A DNA stretch of 64,000 nucleotides from Trematomus loennbergii. Its lineage: Eukaryota > Chordata > Actinopteri > Perciformes > Nototheniidae. The notes beneath the pieces are model-generated. The model did no database searches. It was given only the letters and a program-made list of their open reading frames with translations, and was not told where the DNA came from. The stretch spans positions 11,049,207 to 11,113,206 of the forward strand of contig JAAOOA010000056.1 in assembly GCA_012861695.1 (NCBI GenBank), given 5' to 3'. The translations under genes and the position numbers were made by a program. Positions 12,495 through 61,530 of the stretch are shown here, one piece after another (the first letter of the stretch is position 1; the number at the start of each line of letters is the position of its first letter).

Positions 12495-12544
12495 CTCATC
12501 ATATAACTTTGCGTGGGGCCTCATGTTGGCCAGGGACGGCCCTG
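12495..12544. mobile_element. Right end of a hAT-like element (second copy of 1-50)
   Basis: Nearly identical to bases 1-50, ending GGCCAGGGACGGCCCTG, directly joined to the L2-like LINE. A matching left end with duplication CATATGCA was not found. Confidence 0.55.
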
Positions 12545-12545
12545 C

Positions 12546-14866
12546 ATATGCAACCCAATTTTATCCGATCACATGCCTGTTCTATTTGATGTCACTCTCC
12601 CTTGTGTTGTTGGTAAACAGTGTCCACAGTCTGCTCATTTTCATCGCATGCTTAAACCCTCCACCGCTGTTCAGTTTTCTGCTGCCTTCAAAAATGTTGT
12701 GGATGACAGAGCATATCCTATTACTGGTGATACAGAGGAGTTACTTTCTTTCTTTAAATCCTCTTGTCAAGACATCCTTGATACTATTGCTCCACTAAAG
12801 TTAAGTCTGAACCATGGTTAAATGAGTCCACTCGTACTGCCAGACAGGAGTGCAGAAGGGCTGAACGCAAATGGAAAAAAGACAGGCTGCATGTGTCTTA
12901 TGATATTTTAAAGGGCTCCTGGTGTTGATATCAGAAAGTTGTTAAAGCGGAAAAAACGAAGTATTTTTCAGATGTTATACGTAATAACTGTCATAAACCC
13001 TGTGTTCTTTTTAGCACTATAAACTGTATACTAAATGTCCCACAATCCATCAACTTGGTAACCTCCACTGAAACCTGTGAGGCGTTTCTGCAGTTTTTTG
13101 TTGACAAGGTCGCCGCCATCAGAGCAAACATCTCACTTCCTTCCCATGATTCATCTATCATGGACACTTGCTCAGCTGTTATGGATCAGTTTGAGCTTGT
13201 GTCACTTCCTGCTCTAATGGAAATTGTTGCTCAATTGAAACCCTCGGGTTCTCCAAGCGATGTTGTCCCTGCGCGATTTTTTTCAGAAATCTGGGACATT
13301 GTTGGACTTAACGTTCTTAATATAATTAACAGCAGCCTGACTACAGGAATAGTACCAAAGTGCATAAAACATCCTGTGGTCCAGCCTTTGATAAAAACCT
13401 AGACACCTCTGTTTTTGACAATGTTCGACCTATCTCTAAACTTCCTTTTATGTCCAACATTTTTGAAAAAGTGGTACTGAAGCAGTCAGTCTTTCTTAAA
13501 TGTGCATGGCATTCTTGAGGTATTCCAGTCTGGGTTTAAACCCCTCCACAGCACTGAATCTGCTCTTTTAAACGTTTTTAATGACCTGTTTTTAGCTACT
13601 GACTCTGGGAACAGTGCTGTTCTTATACTTTTAGACCTTACAGCTGCCTTTGACACTGTAGATCACAGTATTCTCATTTCTCTCTGAATAAACCCATCAG
13701 TGTTTGACATCAAAGCTCCAGCTCTCCTCGTGTCTCCTTCCTGAGTCGTGACTCCCACTGCATTGCTACACATACGTTTCCCCCACACTCCTCTGCTCCT
13801 CTCCCGTACGGGGTACCCCAAGGCTCCATTCTTGGGCCGATTTTATTTTCCCTGTACCTGCTCCCCCTGGGCGCTATCATTAAAAAATATGGCGTCTCAT
13901 TTCATTTTTATGCAGATAACTCGCAAATCTACATGCCCCTGAAAATAAATGACCCAAATCCTCAGCAACGTCTGTCTGACTGTCTGCAGGACATCAGAGC
14001 CTGGTTGGCCTTGAACTTTTTAAAATTCAATGAAAAAAAGACCGAAGTGATAATGTTTGGACCCAGTGGTGGCCCCAATGCCCCGCCTGTGCTGGATTCT
14101 CTTGTCCCATATGTGAAACCCATTGTCACAAACCTGGGTGTACGGATTGATCGTGATTTTAAACTAGACAACAAGATCAATTCTGTGGTAAAATCCAGCT
14201 TCTTTCAGCTAAGACTTTTAGCAAAGGTCAAGCGTGTCCTTTCTTTTAATGACTTTGAGAGAGTAATACATTGTTTTATATCCACTAAACTGGATTACTG
14301 CAATGCTCTGTACATTGGAGTAAGCAAGGCTTCCCTGTCACGCCTACAGCTGGTCCAGAATGCTGCTGCACGCCTCCGTACAAGGACAGGCAGGCGTGAA
14401 CATATTACACACCCACACGGTCACTGAGGTCTGCTGACAGATTCCTTCTGGTCGTCCCAAAATCAAGGCTAAGAAGCGAGGAGACAGAGCCTTTGCTGTT
14501 GCAGCTCCAAAATTATGGAACGAATTGCCCCTCCAGGTTAGACTTGCTCCAACTCGGCCTGTTTTTAAATCTCGTTTAAAACCCCATTTCTTTTCCCTTG
14601 CATTTACAGGCCAGGTATGACACTTGTGCTTTTACATTTGGGTTTTTATCTTACTAGTGTTTTGTATTGTTTTTACGTCATGTTTCAGTCTGTGGCTTCT
14701 GATCTGGTTTCATTGTCTTGTGTTTTACATTTGTTTCATGTCCTGTCTGTTTTTTATGTATTTATGCTATGTTTTTATACAGTTGTTGATGTACAGCACT
14801 TTGTTCAACTCTGTTGTTTTTAAATGTGCTATAGAAATAAAATGGATTGGATTGGATTGGATGTTA
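12546..14866 (+). pseudogene. L2/CR1-type LINE, 5' truncated and broken
   Basis: In order, across several frames: the end of an endonuclease domain (ILSDHMPVLFDV, about 12567), RT motifs VVQPLIKT (13375), RPISKLPFMSNIFEKVV, GFKPLHSTESALLNVF, LILLDLTAAFDTVDHSI (catalytic Asp kept), YGVPQGSILGPILF and FYADNSQIY, then FISTKLDYCNALYIGV and RLQLVQNAAARL. The C-terminal domain has an internal deletion near 14400. The element ends in AATAAAATGGATTGGATTGG, a short (ATTGG)n tail. Multiple frameshifts and stops show that it is inactive; the YADD box reads YADN. Confidence 0.93.
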
Positions 14867-15063
14867 TTTTCTCCATCCAATATGTGAATGTGTCCTATAC
14901 ATTTGTCACTGTGTGTGTACAATGTTCCTTAACAGTTACTGTGTCAGCACACTCAGACCTTCAGAGATATTTATCCTTCTCTTTGCCGACAACAGAGCTA
15001 TAAGCCTCAAAACCTTACTACTTTTGCATGACTGATAATCCAAAGGGTGTGACAGACCAGAGC

Positions 15064-15085
15064 GGGGGGGGGGGGGGGGGGGGGG
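15064..15085. repeat. Poly-G run (22 bases)
   Basis: Uninterrupted G homopolymer on the plus strand. Confidence 0.95.
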
Positions 15086-15599
15086 TCACAGGGTCCGTTC
15101 TCACTGCGATCAATGCAGGGCTCTTACTGTGGCAGCCAACATTCACCGGATTTCCTCAGAATTAACAGAACAGTATTCGTGGTGCCTGTTGTGGGAATTT
15201 ATTTATCAAACGTGAATTAAGAATGAATCATTCAATTTTCTTGTAGTTTATTCTTGCAAGAAGTTCAGTCAATCGTACAGAGAGCACTGTCTGCAGAGTG
15301 AAAGATGAATAATAGAGTTTGCATTGCATATTTAAACACGCTTGGCAATAAAAAAGGAGCATCCTGGAAGTTTAGGGAGGCAGGATGTTCTCAGTTCACA
15401 GAAGTTGAAGGTACTGTTGTAAATAGAGATAAACATTAGCAAGTAAGAATCACACAGTGTTATTCTAAAAGTAAGTAAATGAGCATAATATGTTTCTGTT
15501 ACAGTGCCAACAAATCATTCTCCATCATAACTGATGATCAACTTTTGATCTTCATGTTGCACCATCTAGTGGAAATAAGATGAATGGTTTCGACGTATC

Positions 15600-15910
15600 A
15601 TAGAATAACATTTTTCGATATGCTGTACACATTTTTTTATATAATTTGCATATTTACTATTGCTTTTTTCAACAAACTATAACATGAGTTTTCCATTATT
15701 TTTTCAAAATACTATAATATAATTTTTTGGAACATACTATACCATATATCCTTGATATTTCAACATACTATATAATTACCTTTTTCAACAAGTTATACAA
15801 TGACTCCATATTTAAAACAAAACCTATACTATATGTAAAGACTTTTCCTTAATATGTTCAACATGATCTTTTGGGAATACTATATCATGACTTTTTAGTA
15901 TATTTATATA
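15600..15910. repeat. Degenerate tandem repeat around TTTTTCAACATACTATA
   Basis: Several imperfect, irregularly spaced copies of a TTCAAxATACTATAxxATGA-type unit. Looks like an eroded minisatellite. Confidence 0.6.
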
Positions 15911-16332
15911 TAAAGTTTGTTTAGGAGCGCCTCCTAGTGGTCAGTGGTTCACTCTGAACGATGTCAGTGCATCACAGTTAACCTGTGTTTGTTTTAGGAC
16001 CAATAAGCAAAAGATACACCATCACTGTTGACAGGTGTTTTAAACAAAGGCATCTGTATTGTACATGCAAAGCAAATATCCTCATTTAAATCAATAGACA
16101 GATTGAAACATTAGACCTTATGGGTATTTTACCTAAAATAACACCTCAGATTCTAAGCACACCTAAATCTGAAAAAACAATGATTATCAAAACCAGTGCA
16201 CATGCAGTACGGTTTATACAACACTGTGCAGATCTAATAAATAATCTGATTCAGCAGTGCTACATCCTTTAGTTGGCAAATGTCGCATAATAACGTTCCA
16301 TTAATAAAGACAAACAGAGTTAGTTTTTGATA

Positions 16333-19300
16333 TCAATGTATTAATGTTTTATTCTAATTACAATACACAGAATATATCAGTCCCTTATTTGTACAAAAAT
16401 ACCTGAAAAGGTTACAATTAAAATGTATAAGCCATTCAACTATTTACAGAATTAAGCAAAGCACATTTCGAATACAGGAGCTCTCTCTGAAAAAACGAGA
16501 TAAGTTACCGTTTTCTTTTTTGCATTCCCTGAAATACATAATAGTTTATATTTTCATATATAGATATATTTTTTCTTTACTCATTTGTACAGCCACGGTA
16601 TATTGCAATGTGACAACATAGTGAAAATGCATGAGTTGAGATGATAATTGATAATCCACTTTTGCAGGATCAGGGCTAATTCACTTCCAACTCCAAAAAT
16701 AAACTGAAACCATAAGGGGGATGTATTTGTATTTTGAGTTAAATACAACTCAAACACGTTTTCTCTGTGTTTGAGTTGTATTTATCAACTAGCTTTGTGT
16801 CTTTTGGTCCACATTTTAGATGTAGTTTGTGCAGAAAAGAGAAGTCATCAGAGGCACCATCGTTGTGTTACCTGGCAAACAGAACTGATTTTGCCCTTTT
16901 CTATTACTAGGAATTGTATTTACATTTTTTGCATGATTAAATCGATCAGATAACATTACAATTTCGCCTGATTTAATTGAAATATGAAGATTTCTTAATG
17001 AATAGGTCACCTGTTGTTGCCATATGATAACTGTGGTTAAATTGGCAAAATGTTAGAGATAGGGTTTAAATCAGCTCAGGTAACCAGGCAAGTATTGAGG
17101 CTCTTTTTTTATAAACAGCCTAAATAAATAAAATGTGTCCTTTTAAATAGCACTGGATTTACTCCATTTTCTGCAAGGATATTTTTCAAGTATTCACAAC
17201 TAGCAGAATGGTGGTGCACTTAATGAAAGAAAAGTATGTTGTGACCACAGAGTTTACCAAACCTAAGGTAATTATAAATCCCTCATCATCTTGTACACAA
17301 CAGTCCAAGAAAGCTGATGGACCAGTAGTTTTAACACGCTCCAAGTCAACCCTGAGCAACCCAGTTACATTAATTTCTGTTAAGTATAAAAACGTGGAGT
17401 TTTTTTTGTACGTGTTCGAATTGAAGTTACTGTCCGTCTTTTTCATTCAGAGTAAGTGGATATGCAAATACTCACTCATCCTAAAAACGCTACCTTTCCC
17501 TCACAGGTTGACATCTGCTACCATTCACGTCATTCAGGAATAATAACATATTGGGACTTTAAAGATGATTGGGCAGACTGAATCAAATCTTAGGGGATAT
17601 TAGACTACATAATTATTTATGTATTATTATGTTGTTCAGATTCTTAAAAAAATAACAAATCAGTGACATTATATGTACATAAAAAACCCTCAAAATCCAC
17701 ATTCATGCAAATGATAAAACTATCTAGCAGATTAAGATGCTTCATTCTGCTGAAAGAAGGTCGACAGCGGTGCTCTGGTGTGGTTTGATTTATCGGTGTG
17801 GAATATCCACTTCCTGTTCATTGCAGTTTTACGGGGATTAAAATAGTGACTAAGCCTTACTGTGCCCATATGTGAGTAGGGACTGCTGTTATGCATTTCT
17901 TTAATTATCTAATCTAATTGAACGTTTAAATTGAAAGTAAAGGGCTTTTTTTCAAATCTAAATTTCTACAAATCTTTTGTCAAGGCAAGTGGTTTAAACA
18001 GTGCATTATGAGAATGTTGATTGACCTAGTTTCCCAAAATATGTGTGACTTCACTACTTTAAATAATTACTATTGTTCTAGTTTAGGTCACCACAATCGA
18101 GTGACGATGAGAGCACTTGAGGCTTTTAAAGTAAAGGGGTTAACATTTTAACAGAAGATATTTTAAAGGTCTGAGAGAAATGAGAAAAGCAGGAAATACA
18201 ATATTGTTCATGCTTTGGGAAACTTTTCAGTTTAACAACATTCCACTTGACATCTATTGGAATGATGTTAAAACTATGGATGCCAGTGTGCTTTTAAACA
18301 TCAAGTATTTATGATGAAAAAATAGTTTTTGAATGAACCAAAACAAAACAAAAAACAATAGATGCTATTTCATTACAATAATAACAATTATATATCACAC
18401 TGGTCAATCATTTCATGGTAATGATAATAGAAAACAGTACAGAACAGCGCAGAGAAAAAAAAGAAATCTAAAAATTTCAAGTAATCAGTCACATGGAGAT
18501 AAATAAATAAATTTTTCTGCAACAATACTTAAAAAAAATGATTGAGTCATTGCATCTTAGATAAATAATGGTGACCATGCACAGAGTCAATATGGTGAGG
18601 CTATTCTGCATCACAGAAGACCAATAAACCTTGAGATAACCTGCAGGTCAATAAATCATGGCTGTTGAGTTTGCATTACAGGTACGTAAAAACGGATATC
18701 TAACGGTCTGCTGGCTGGTGGCCAAACCACAGCTGACACCAACGTTTTGACTACATACAAATTAAAATGTGAGTTTCTAGAAATATCCCAGATTGAGATT
18801 AAAAGTGTGTGGTGCAACTTTAAAAGACAGTGACTATGAACCGAATTGTGACAGACTTTGAGTAGGAATATCATCAAAATACTTCCAATAACTGAGGCTA
18901 TTTACTCCTGTCATCCTCAACCTAACTCAGTAAGAGTTTTGCCAAAAACACATCATGTACCAGAGGTCCATTTTCACAGCATGCCCATGAGAGTGTGATG
19001 ACACCAGGTTAGACAGGCTGAGGAAAGAAAGAGATGACTAGGGAGAGGCAGATATCTTTTCTATACGCTTCTCTTATTACATATTTTTCCCAAACCTTTA
19101 GCTTACTTTCTAAAACATTCTGCCTGATTTCATTAAGAGGTGGCGTGCTGAGGGCAGGCTTATATGTGATGTGTCAGTACACACAGGTACTGCCAGGCAG
19201 ACCAAGGCCGCATTATATGTAATGTAATGAACAGTCACACTTAACCATGTATATCTAACTCTATCTCACAACTCCCAGGAGGTACATTTGTGGGACAACA

Positions 19301-20504
19301 TTTGAAACAAGGACTGGACAAACAGATCTAATGTAATTATTTTGTTTCCTTGAAAAACACCTGAGGGAAATGCTAGTGGTTATTCTCCCCTGTGCAGGAG
19401 AATTGAATAACATATTGATACTCTCACCATGCCTTTTCCTGCAGTCAACTACTGCACGTACACATTTCCCACCAAATAAATACCTGATTCACTTTCCAAC
19501 CTTCCACGCAACACATCTGTCTACATGGTTATAAACATCCTCTAACGTTATTACTTGTTTTTTCACCCTTCGATAAATGTTTTTCTATTTTTGTGGAAGT
19601 TACATCGGACATACTTTAGGGAAATGGAGCATGCAAATAATGAAGAGTTGCAAATATCCAGAATGCAAAAGGGGCAATTACAAAACAATGAATGTATCAA
19701 TAAGAAAGGAAACCCTGTGTGCTGAGAGATGAGCATTTCTGTGAGGGCCGCGATGCAGGTTTTGTGTTGTCCACAAATAAAAAATAATGTTTCAACAGTT
19801 CCAGATTTTTCCTCCAGCTAGTTTGACTTTGACAAACTTCTGTGTCTCTTTCTGGGGCTTCTAAATATCGTCGATGTTGAATTCTGACATGTCCTTGCAT
19901 GCCTATGACACTAGAGGGCGGTGGCACCATCTCACAGTTAAGACAGCTGAGAAGTCATGCACCGTCAAAGGCAACTCCCAGTTCCATGAGTGCAAAACTA
20001 AAGAGAAATCAACTCTCCATCAACAGTTTATGTTTTGAGGACGTGTGATGAAGGCTTGAATGCGATTACAGTCTGTTCTCGGAGAGCAGAGGGTGGTCCT
20101 GCTGATTGTCCAGTTGAAAGGAAACACAGTCTACACTTTGTGAAGATAAACATTGAGGTTCACTGTGTGTCCAAGCTTATTGATGACTATGGGTAGCAAG
20201 ATTGTAGAATAATTTGCAAGAGCATTGACACAAAGGGCAGTGTTCATTTCCTTTATCTGTTCTCTTCTCGAGCGAGGAACCTTGTGAGCAATCTGTCAGT
20301 CCGACTCCTCCAACATTCATGCAAAAGGATTCCAACAATTCAGCAGTCTTCAGAGGACTCACAACAGATCAAAATGACAGCGGAACATCAGTCAATTCAC
20401 CAGCTTCTTGTAGAGATAAAAAAACGAAACGCCAACAGGAAGATTTGTGTTGTTGTTTTAGGCAGAGTCAGGTCAAGTGACGGGGGTCAGGTGATCTGAC
20501 GATG
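16333..20504 (-). other. grb10: Probable 3' UTR of grb10 and downstream AT-rich DNA
   Basis: After the grb10 stop there is about 4.2 kb of AT-rich sequence with no recognisable coding exon and no clear transposon. On the transcript strand the best poly(A) signal I see is the AATAAA at 16348-16353. A 3' UTR of this length would be long but not unusual for this gene. Part of the stretch may instead be intergenic; transcript data are needed to set the boundary. Confidence 0.35.
16348..16353 (-). terminator. Candidate poly(A) signal for grb10
   Basis: Plus-strand tttatt gives AATAAA on the transcript strand. A T/G-rich stretch (TGTTTGTCTTT) follows about 30 nt downstream, as expected of a cleavage site. 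It lies 4.15 kb beyond the stop codon. Confidence 0.35.
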
Positions 20505-58205
<37,701 letters not shown>

Positions 58206-58878
58206 CTGTGGGAGAGAGAAGCAAGAAAGAAAACATGTCATATTTCAAAATAAAATATTACAATCAACATTGGTAAACACAAAGAACAAATCCATGGAAT
58301 GGCATTTTAGCACGGTAAGCTATACATCAGGGTTCTTTCTTTTTTTTTGATAGAAAAGTTGTTATCCAAATGAGTGGTCACATATTGAAGAATTGTATGT
58401 GGGACTATTTTAAATGCAGACAAAACAAATACAAGTATAGAGTTTTCTAAGTGCTTATAGCCGCTGAGGTCATTGCAGTTGTACATGTGTTCATAAAAGA
58501 GAGGAAGCTGTGCTCGCAGTATTTGTTGAATCTAATGTGAAGTATTTGCCTTCAAATGTTTATATTTTTAATTAACCAATCATACCTTTTTTATTATTAT
58601 TTCTACATACCTTTTTTCTCCATTTGGAGATAATGCTACAAGATACAGATATTTTTTTATCAAATACAGAAAAATACAAAAGGTTAGGAGAAAGATACTC
58701 TTTATACAGTGCCCGTTTGAAAACACTACGACAGGGCTATTCAATTAGTTTGGAATGGGGGCCGGTTGATGAAAATGATCCAAAGCAAGGGGCCGGGAAA
58801 AAGATGGCTTGAAATATGAGCAATCATATTTAAGAGCTTCAGATACAGTAAATACTACAACAGCATAGTGGAGTGCAT

Positions 58879-59420
58879 ATAGATAGATAGATAGATAGAT
58901 CGTACTTTATTGATCCCAAATTGGGAAATTGTTTTTGTTACAGCAGCATAAAAGGCATTTTACAATAAAACAAAATATACAAGAATAGAATAAAATAAAA
59001 TATAAAATATAAAATATACATGTCAAAATACAAAATAGAAAATATACATACAGATATTATATATATATATACAAATATATATATATTCAAAATATATGGA
59101 ATTATGGTGTATTAAATATGAAACAGATTATGTGTGAGTAAAATGTACAACGTGGTTTTATTTCTAGAGAAACTATGGAGCAGAGAGTTCTCTTCCAGCC
59201 AGAGGTGATTTATTGTACAGTGTTATTGCAGTGGGCAGGAATGTTTTCCAGTATCTGTCCTTGTGACAGGGGAGCTGCAGCAGTCTGTTGGAGAAGGAGC
59301 TCCGCTGACTGTCCAGCTGCTGGTGGAGAGGATGGGTGGGGTTATCCATGATGGACAACAGCCTGTTCAGTGTCCTCCTCTCCACCACAGCTTCAAAGGG
59401 GTCCAGCTTGATGCCGATGA
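58879..59420 (-). mobile_element. LINE 3' fragment with (ATCT)n tail
   Basis: Minus-strand translation of 59388-59173 includes RRTLNRLLSIMDNPTHPLHQ and DRYWKTFLPTAITLYN, a common ORF2 C-terminus of fish LINEs. An AT-rich 3' UTR, GGGATCAATAAAGTACG and four to five ATCT units follow. 5' truncation is evident. Confidence 0.85.
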
Positions 59421-59569
59421 CTGCCGATGATATATTGTGTTTAATTCAATCAAACAACATAGCCCCAAGGCCTTTATAGATCTAAATGGCAAGTTCAGAA
59501 CTCAGTAGGCCTACATGTTTCATTTGATTTCATTTAGGTGAAATTATCTAATCATTCACGCAGAGATGC

Positions 59570-59723
59570 AATCAATGACAGGAGTTGTCACTACAGTATA
59601 GTAGGTGGGTTCGAAACCCGAGCCCGTCGAAGTTTTCAGGCATTGTCTACCCCTCTATCTCTCAATGTAACACCCTCTCTGGAATAAAGGCACTATGGGA
59701 CAAAAAAAAAAAAAAAAAAAAAA
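59570..59723 (+). mobile_element. Putative tRNA-related SINE with poly(A) tail
   Basis: GGTGGGTTCGAAACCCGAG resembles a tRNA B box, followed by unrelated sequence, ATAAAGGCACTATGGGAC and a 22-A tail (59702-59723). The A-box half is not clear. Confidence 0.45.
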
Positions 59724-59889
59724 CTTATAGTAAATATCACCCCGGGCCGGATTTGGCCCGCGGGCCGCCAATTAAATAGCCCTGCACTACGACATCCCAC
59801 CAACAGTGTAAAACACTGCCAGGTGTGTATCAGAGCACAGTTTAAGATACAATTTAAAGACAATGTCCTCGTTTGACCTTTCTTACTCA

Positions 59890-60557
59890 TATTATCATAT
59901 CATATCATATTTCATTTCATTTCATTTCATTTCAAACCTTTATTTATTCAGGTTGTATCCCATTGAGATCATTGACCTCTTTTTCAAGGGAGACCTGCTC
60001 AAGTAGGTTCCACATGAAACATTAAAACATAAACAGAACAACAAAAGGACATCATACAGTAGCATTACAGGGATTACAAATTACATACTATCCACATGCA
60101 CAGGTACCAACAGCTTCCGATTCAGTAGCATCCAACCGAGCTTTAAAAACATTTAGTGGCACCAGATTGCTCAGTTTCCATTTTAATTGCAGACTATTCC
60201 AGGACAGTGGAGCTGCGCATCTAAATGCTATTTTCCCTAAGACAGTCCTAGCAGTTGGCACATTTAATAAAACCACAGCATGCGATCTCAGGCAGTAGCC
60301 ACTTACAATTCGCCGTGAGATCAGGGAGCAGATGTAGGATGGAAGTTTCCCTAACATGGCTTTATATATAAGATGTACCAGTGACTGAGCCTCCGTACAG
60401 TTAGTGAAGGCAGACCAGCCCTTGCATACAGGGTACAGTGATGAGTTAATGCTTTACAGTTTGTCACAAATCTCAGTGCACTGTGATACGCAGCATCTAA
60501 CTTGACCAGGCAATTGGCAGGTGCATTCATATAAATCAGATCACCATTTCCAATCAC
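59890..60557 (-). mobile_element. LINE ORF2 C-terminus and 3' end, frameshifted
   Basis: Minus-strand reading GDLIYMNAPANCLVKLDAAY, HSALRFVTNCKALTHHCTLY and RAGLPSLTVRRLSHWY, then after a frameshift near 60355 LGKLPSYICSLI and CAAPLSWNSLQ, matching the end of L2-type ORF2. It ends in CTGAATAAATAAAGG and an (ATGAA)n tail. Confidence 0.88.
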
Positions 60558-61089
60558 TGTAAGAAAATAACACAGAGTATCGTAAACTATAAAATCAACC
60601 TAAAGCACCGTAAAAAAACAGGTACTTTTAATTGAATTTCAAAGGTTTTAGATACATTTTGTCAGATGTGTTCCCCCTTACAGGCTACTTAAAGAATTTC
60701 AAGCTCAAATTTGTCCACAAAATAACGTTATAGTGCTCATTTAAAACACTTTTTCTAAATCATCTGTAACATGGAAATGACCTTTACAAACAAGACTTAA
60801 TGAGCATTTTGTAGGGATTTCACTCACTGTGAGAGTAAATCTTGAGGTAGAATTCCACTCTGATGACTCAATTCTTCAAATCAAATAGTTTACAAAATAA
60901 AGAATCCATGATTTGCCAGTGAAGAAAAAGTTATAAGTGTTCCTCTCTGCTGCATACACTGTCGCTTACGTCCACACTAAAATGGATATAACTGGAAGGT
61001 CAAAGTCAGCATATGGTTCTGACCACCAACACCCCCCCAACCCTTCTGCTATACCAACTAACCCAACCGCATCCAATCATTACATTGCA

Positions 61090-61190
61090 TTGTTCCGTCT
61101 TTGTATTGTCTTGCGTTCCAGACGTCTTGGCCGGGTAGGAAAATATATTTTGGAGCGCAATGGGACTAACCTTCTTTTGAAATAAAAAAG
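61090..61190 (+). mobile_element. LINE 3' UTR fragment
   Basis: GTCTTGGCCGGGTAGG, GCAATGGGACTAACC and TTGAAATAAAAAAGG follow the standard fish L2-like 3' UTR layout (CTTGGCCAGGT, CAATGGGA, AATAAA). Confidence 0.55.
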
Positions 61191-61390
61191 GGAGGTAAAA
61201 TAACCACCGCATCACCCGATGTATTCCCATTAAATAGCAAACCCCATCATCAACACATACTGTGTGGGGGTCCAGCTACCAGACTGTGACTGATCCCTAG
61301 TACCCAGCCACCCAAACAGCACTGGGACACTGTTTGGTGGTGGGATGGTACGCCGTTAGTGTGTATGTATGTGTGATTGTGTGATTGTGT

Positions 61391-61393
<3 letters not shown>

Positions 61394-61480
<87 letters not shown>

Positions 61481-61497
61481 TGTGTGTGTGTGTTGTG

Positions 61498-61530
<33 letters not shown>
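61394..61530. repeat. Interrupted TG microsatellite
   Basis: GT tract of about 137 bp with TGGTG and TGTTGTGTTG interruptions. Confidence 0.97.

Larger units (their letters stand above)
14867..16332. other. AT-rich intergenic stretch with simple repeats
   Basis: Contains a G22 run at 15064-15085 and a degenerate ACATACTATA repeat at about 15600-15910. No gene is recognised. Short motifs such as CTCCTAGTGGTC (15930) resemble ends of unnamed fish repeats. Confidence 0.55.
58732..59784. mobile_element. hAT element with perfect target duplication, hosting later insertions
   Basis: Ends CAGGGCTATTCAATTAG and CAATTAAATAGCCCTG, flanked by CACTACGA at 58724-58731 and 59785-59792. The LINE fragment 58879-59420 and the SINE-like insert ending at 59723 occupy most of its interior. 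Confidence 0.95.

Noticed and set aside
15180..15560. Possible solo LTR starting TGTTGTGGG
   Set aside because: No paired terminal motif, target duplication or primer-binding site could be established.
59600..59625. tRNA-gene candidate from the GGTTCGAAACC box
   Set aside because: No cloverleaf or A box could be made, and a poly(A) tail follows; better explained as a SINE-like retroposon.
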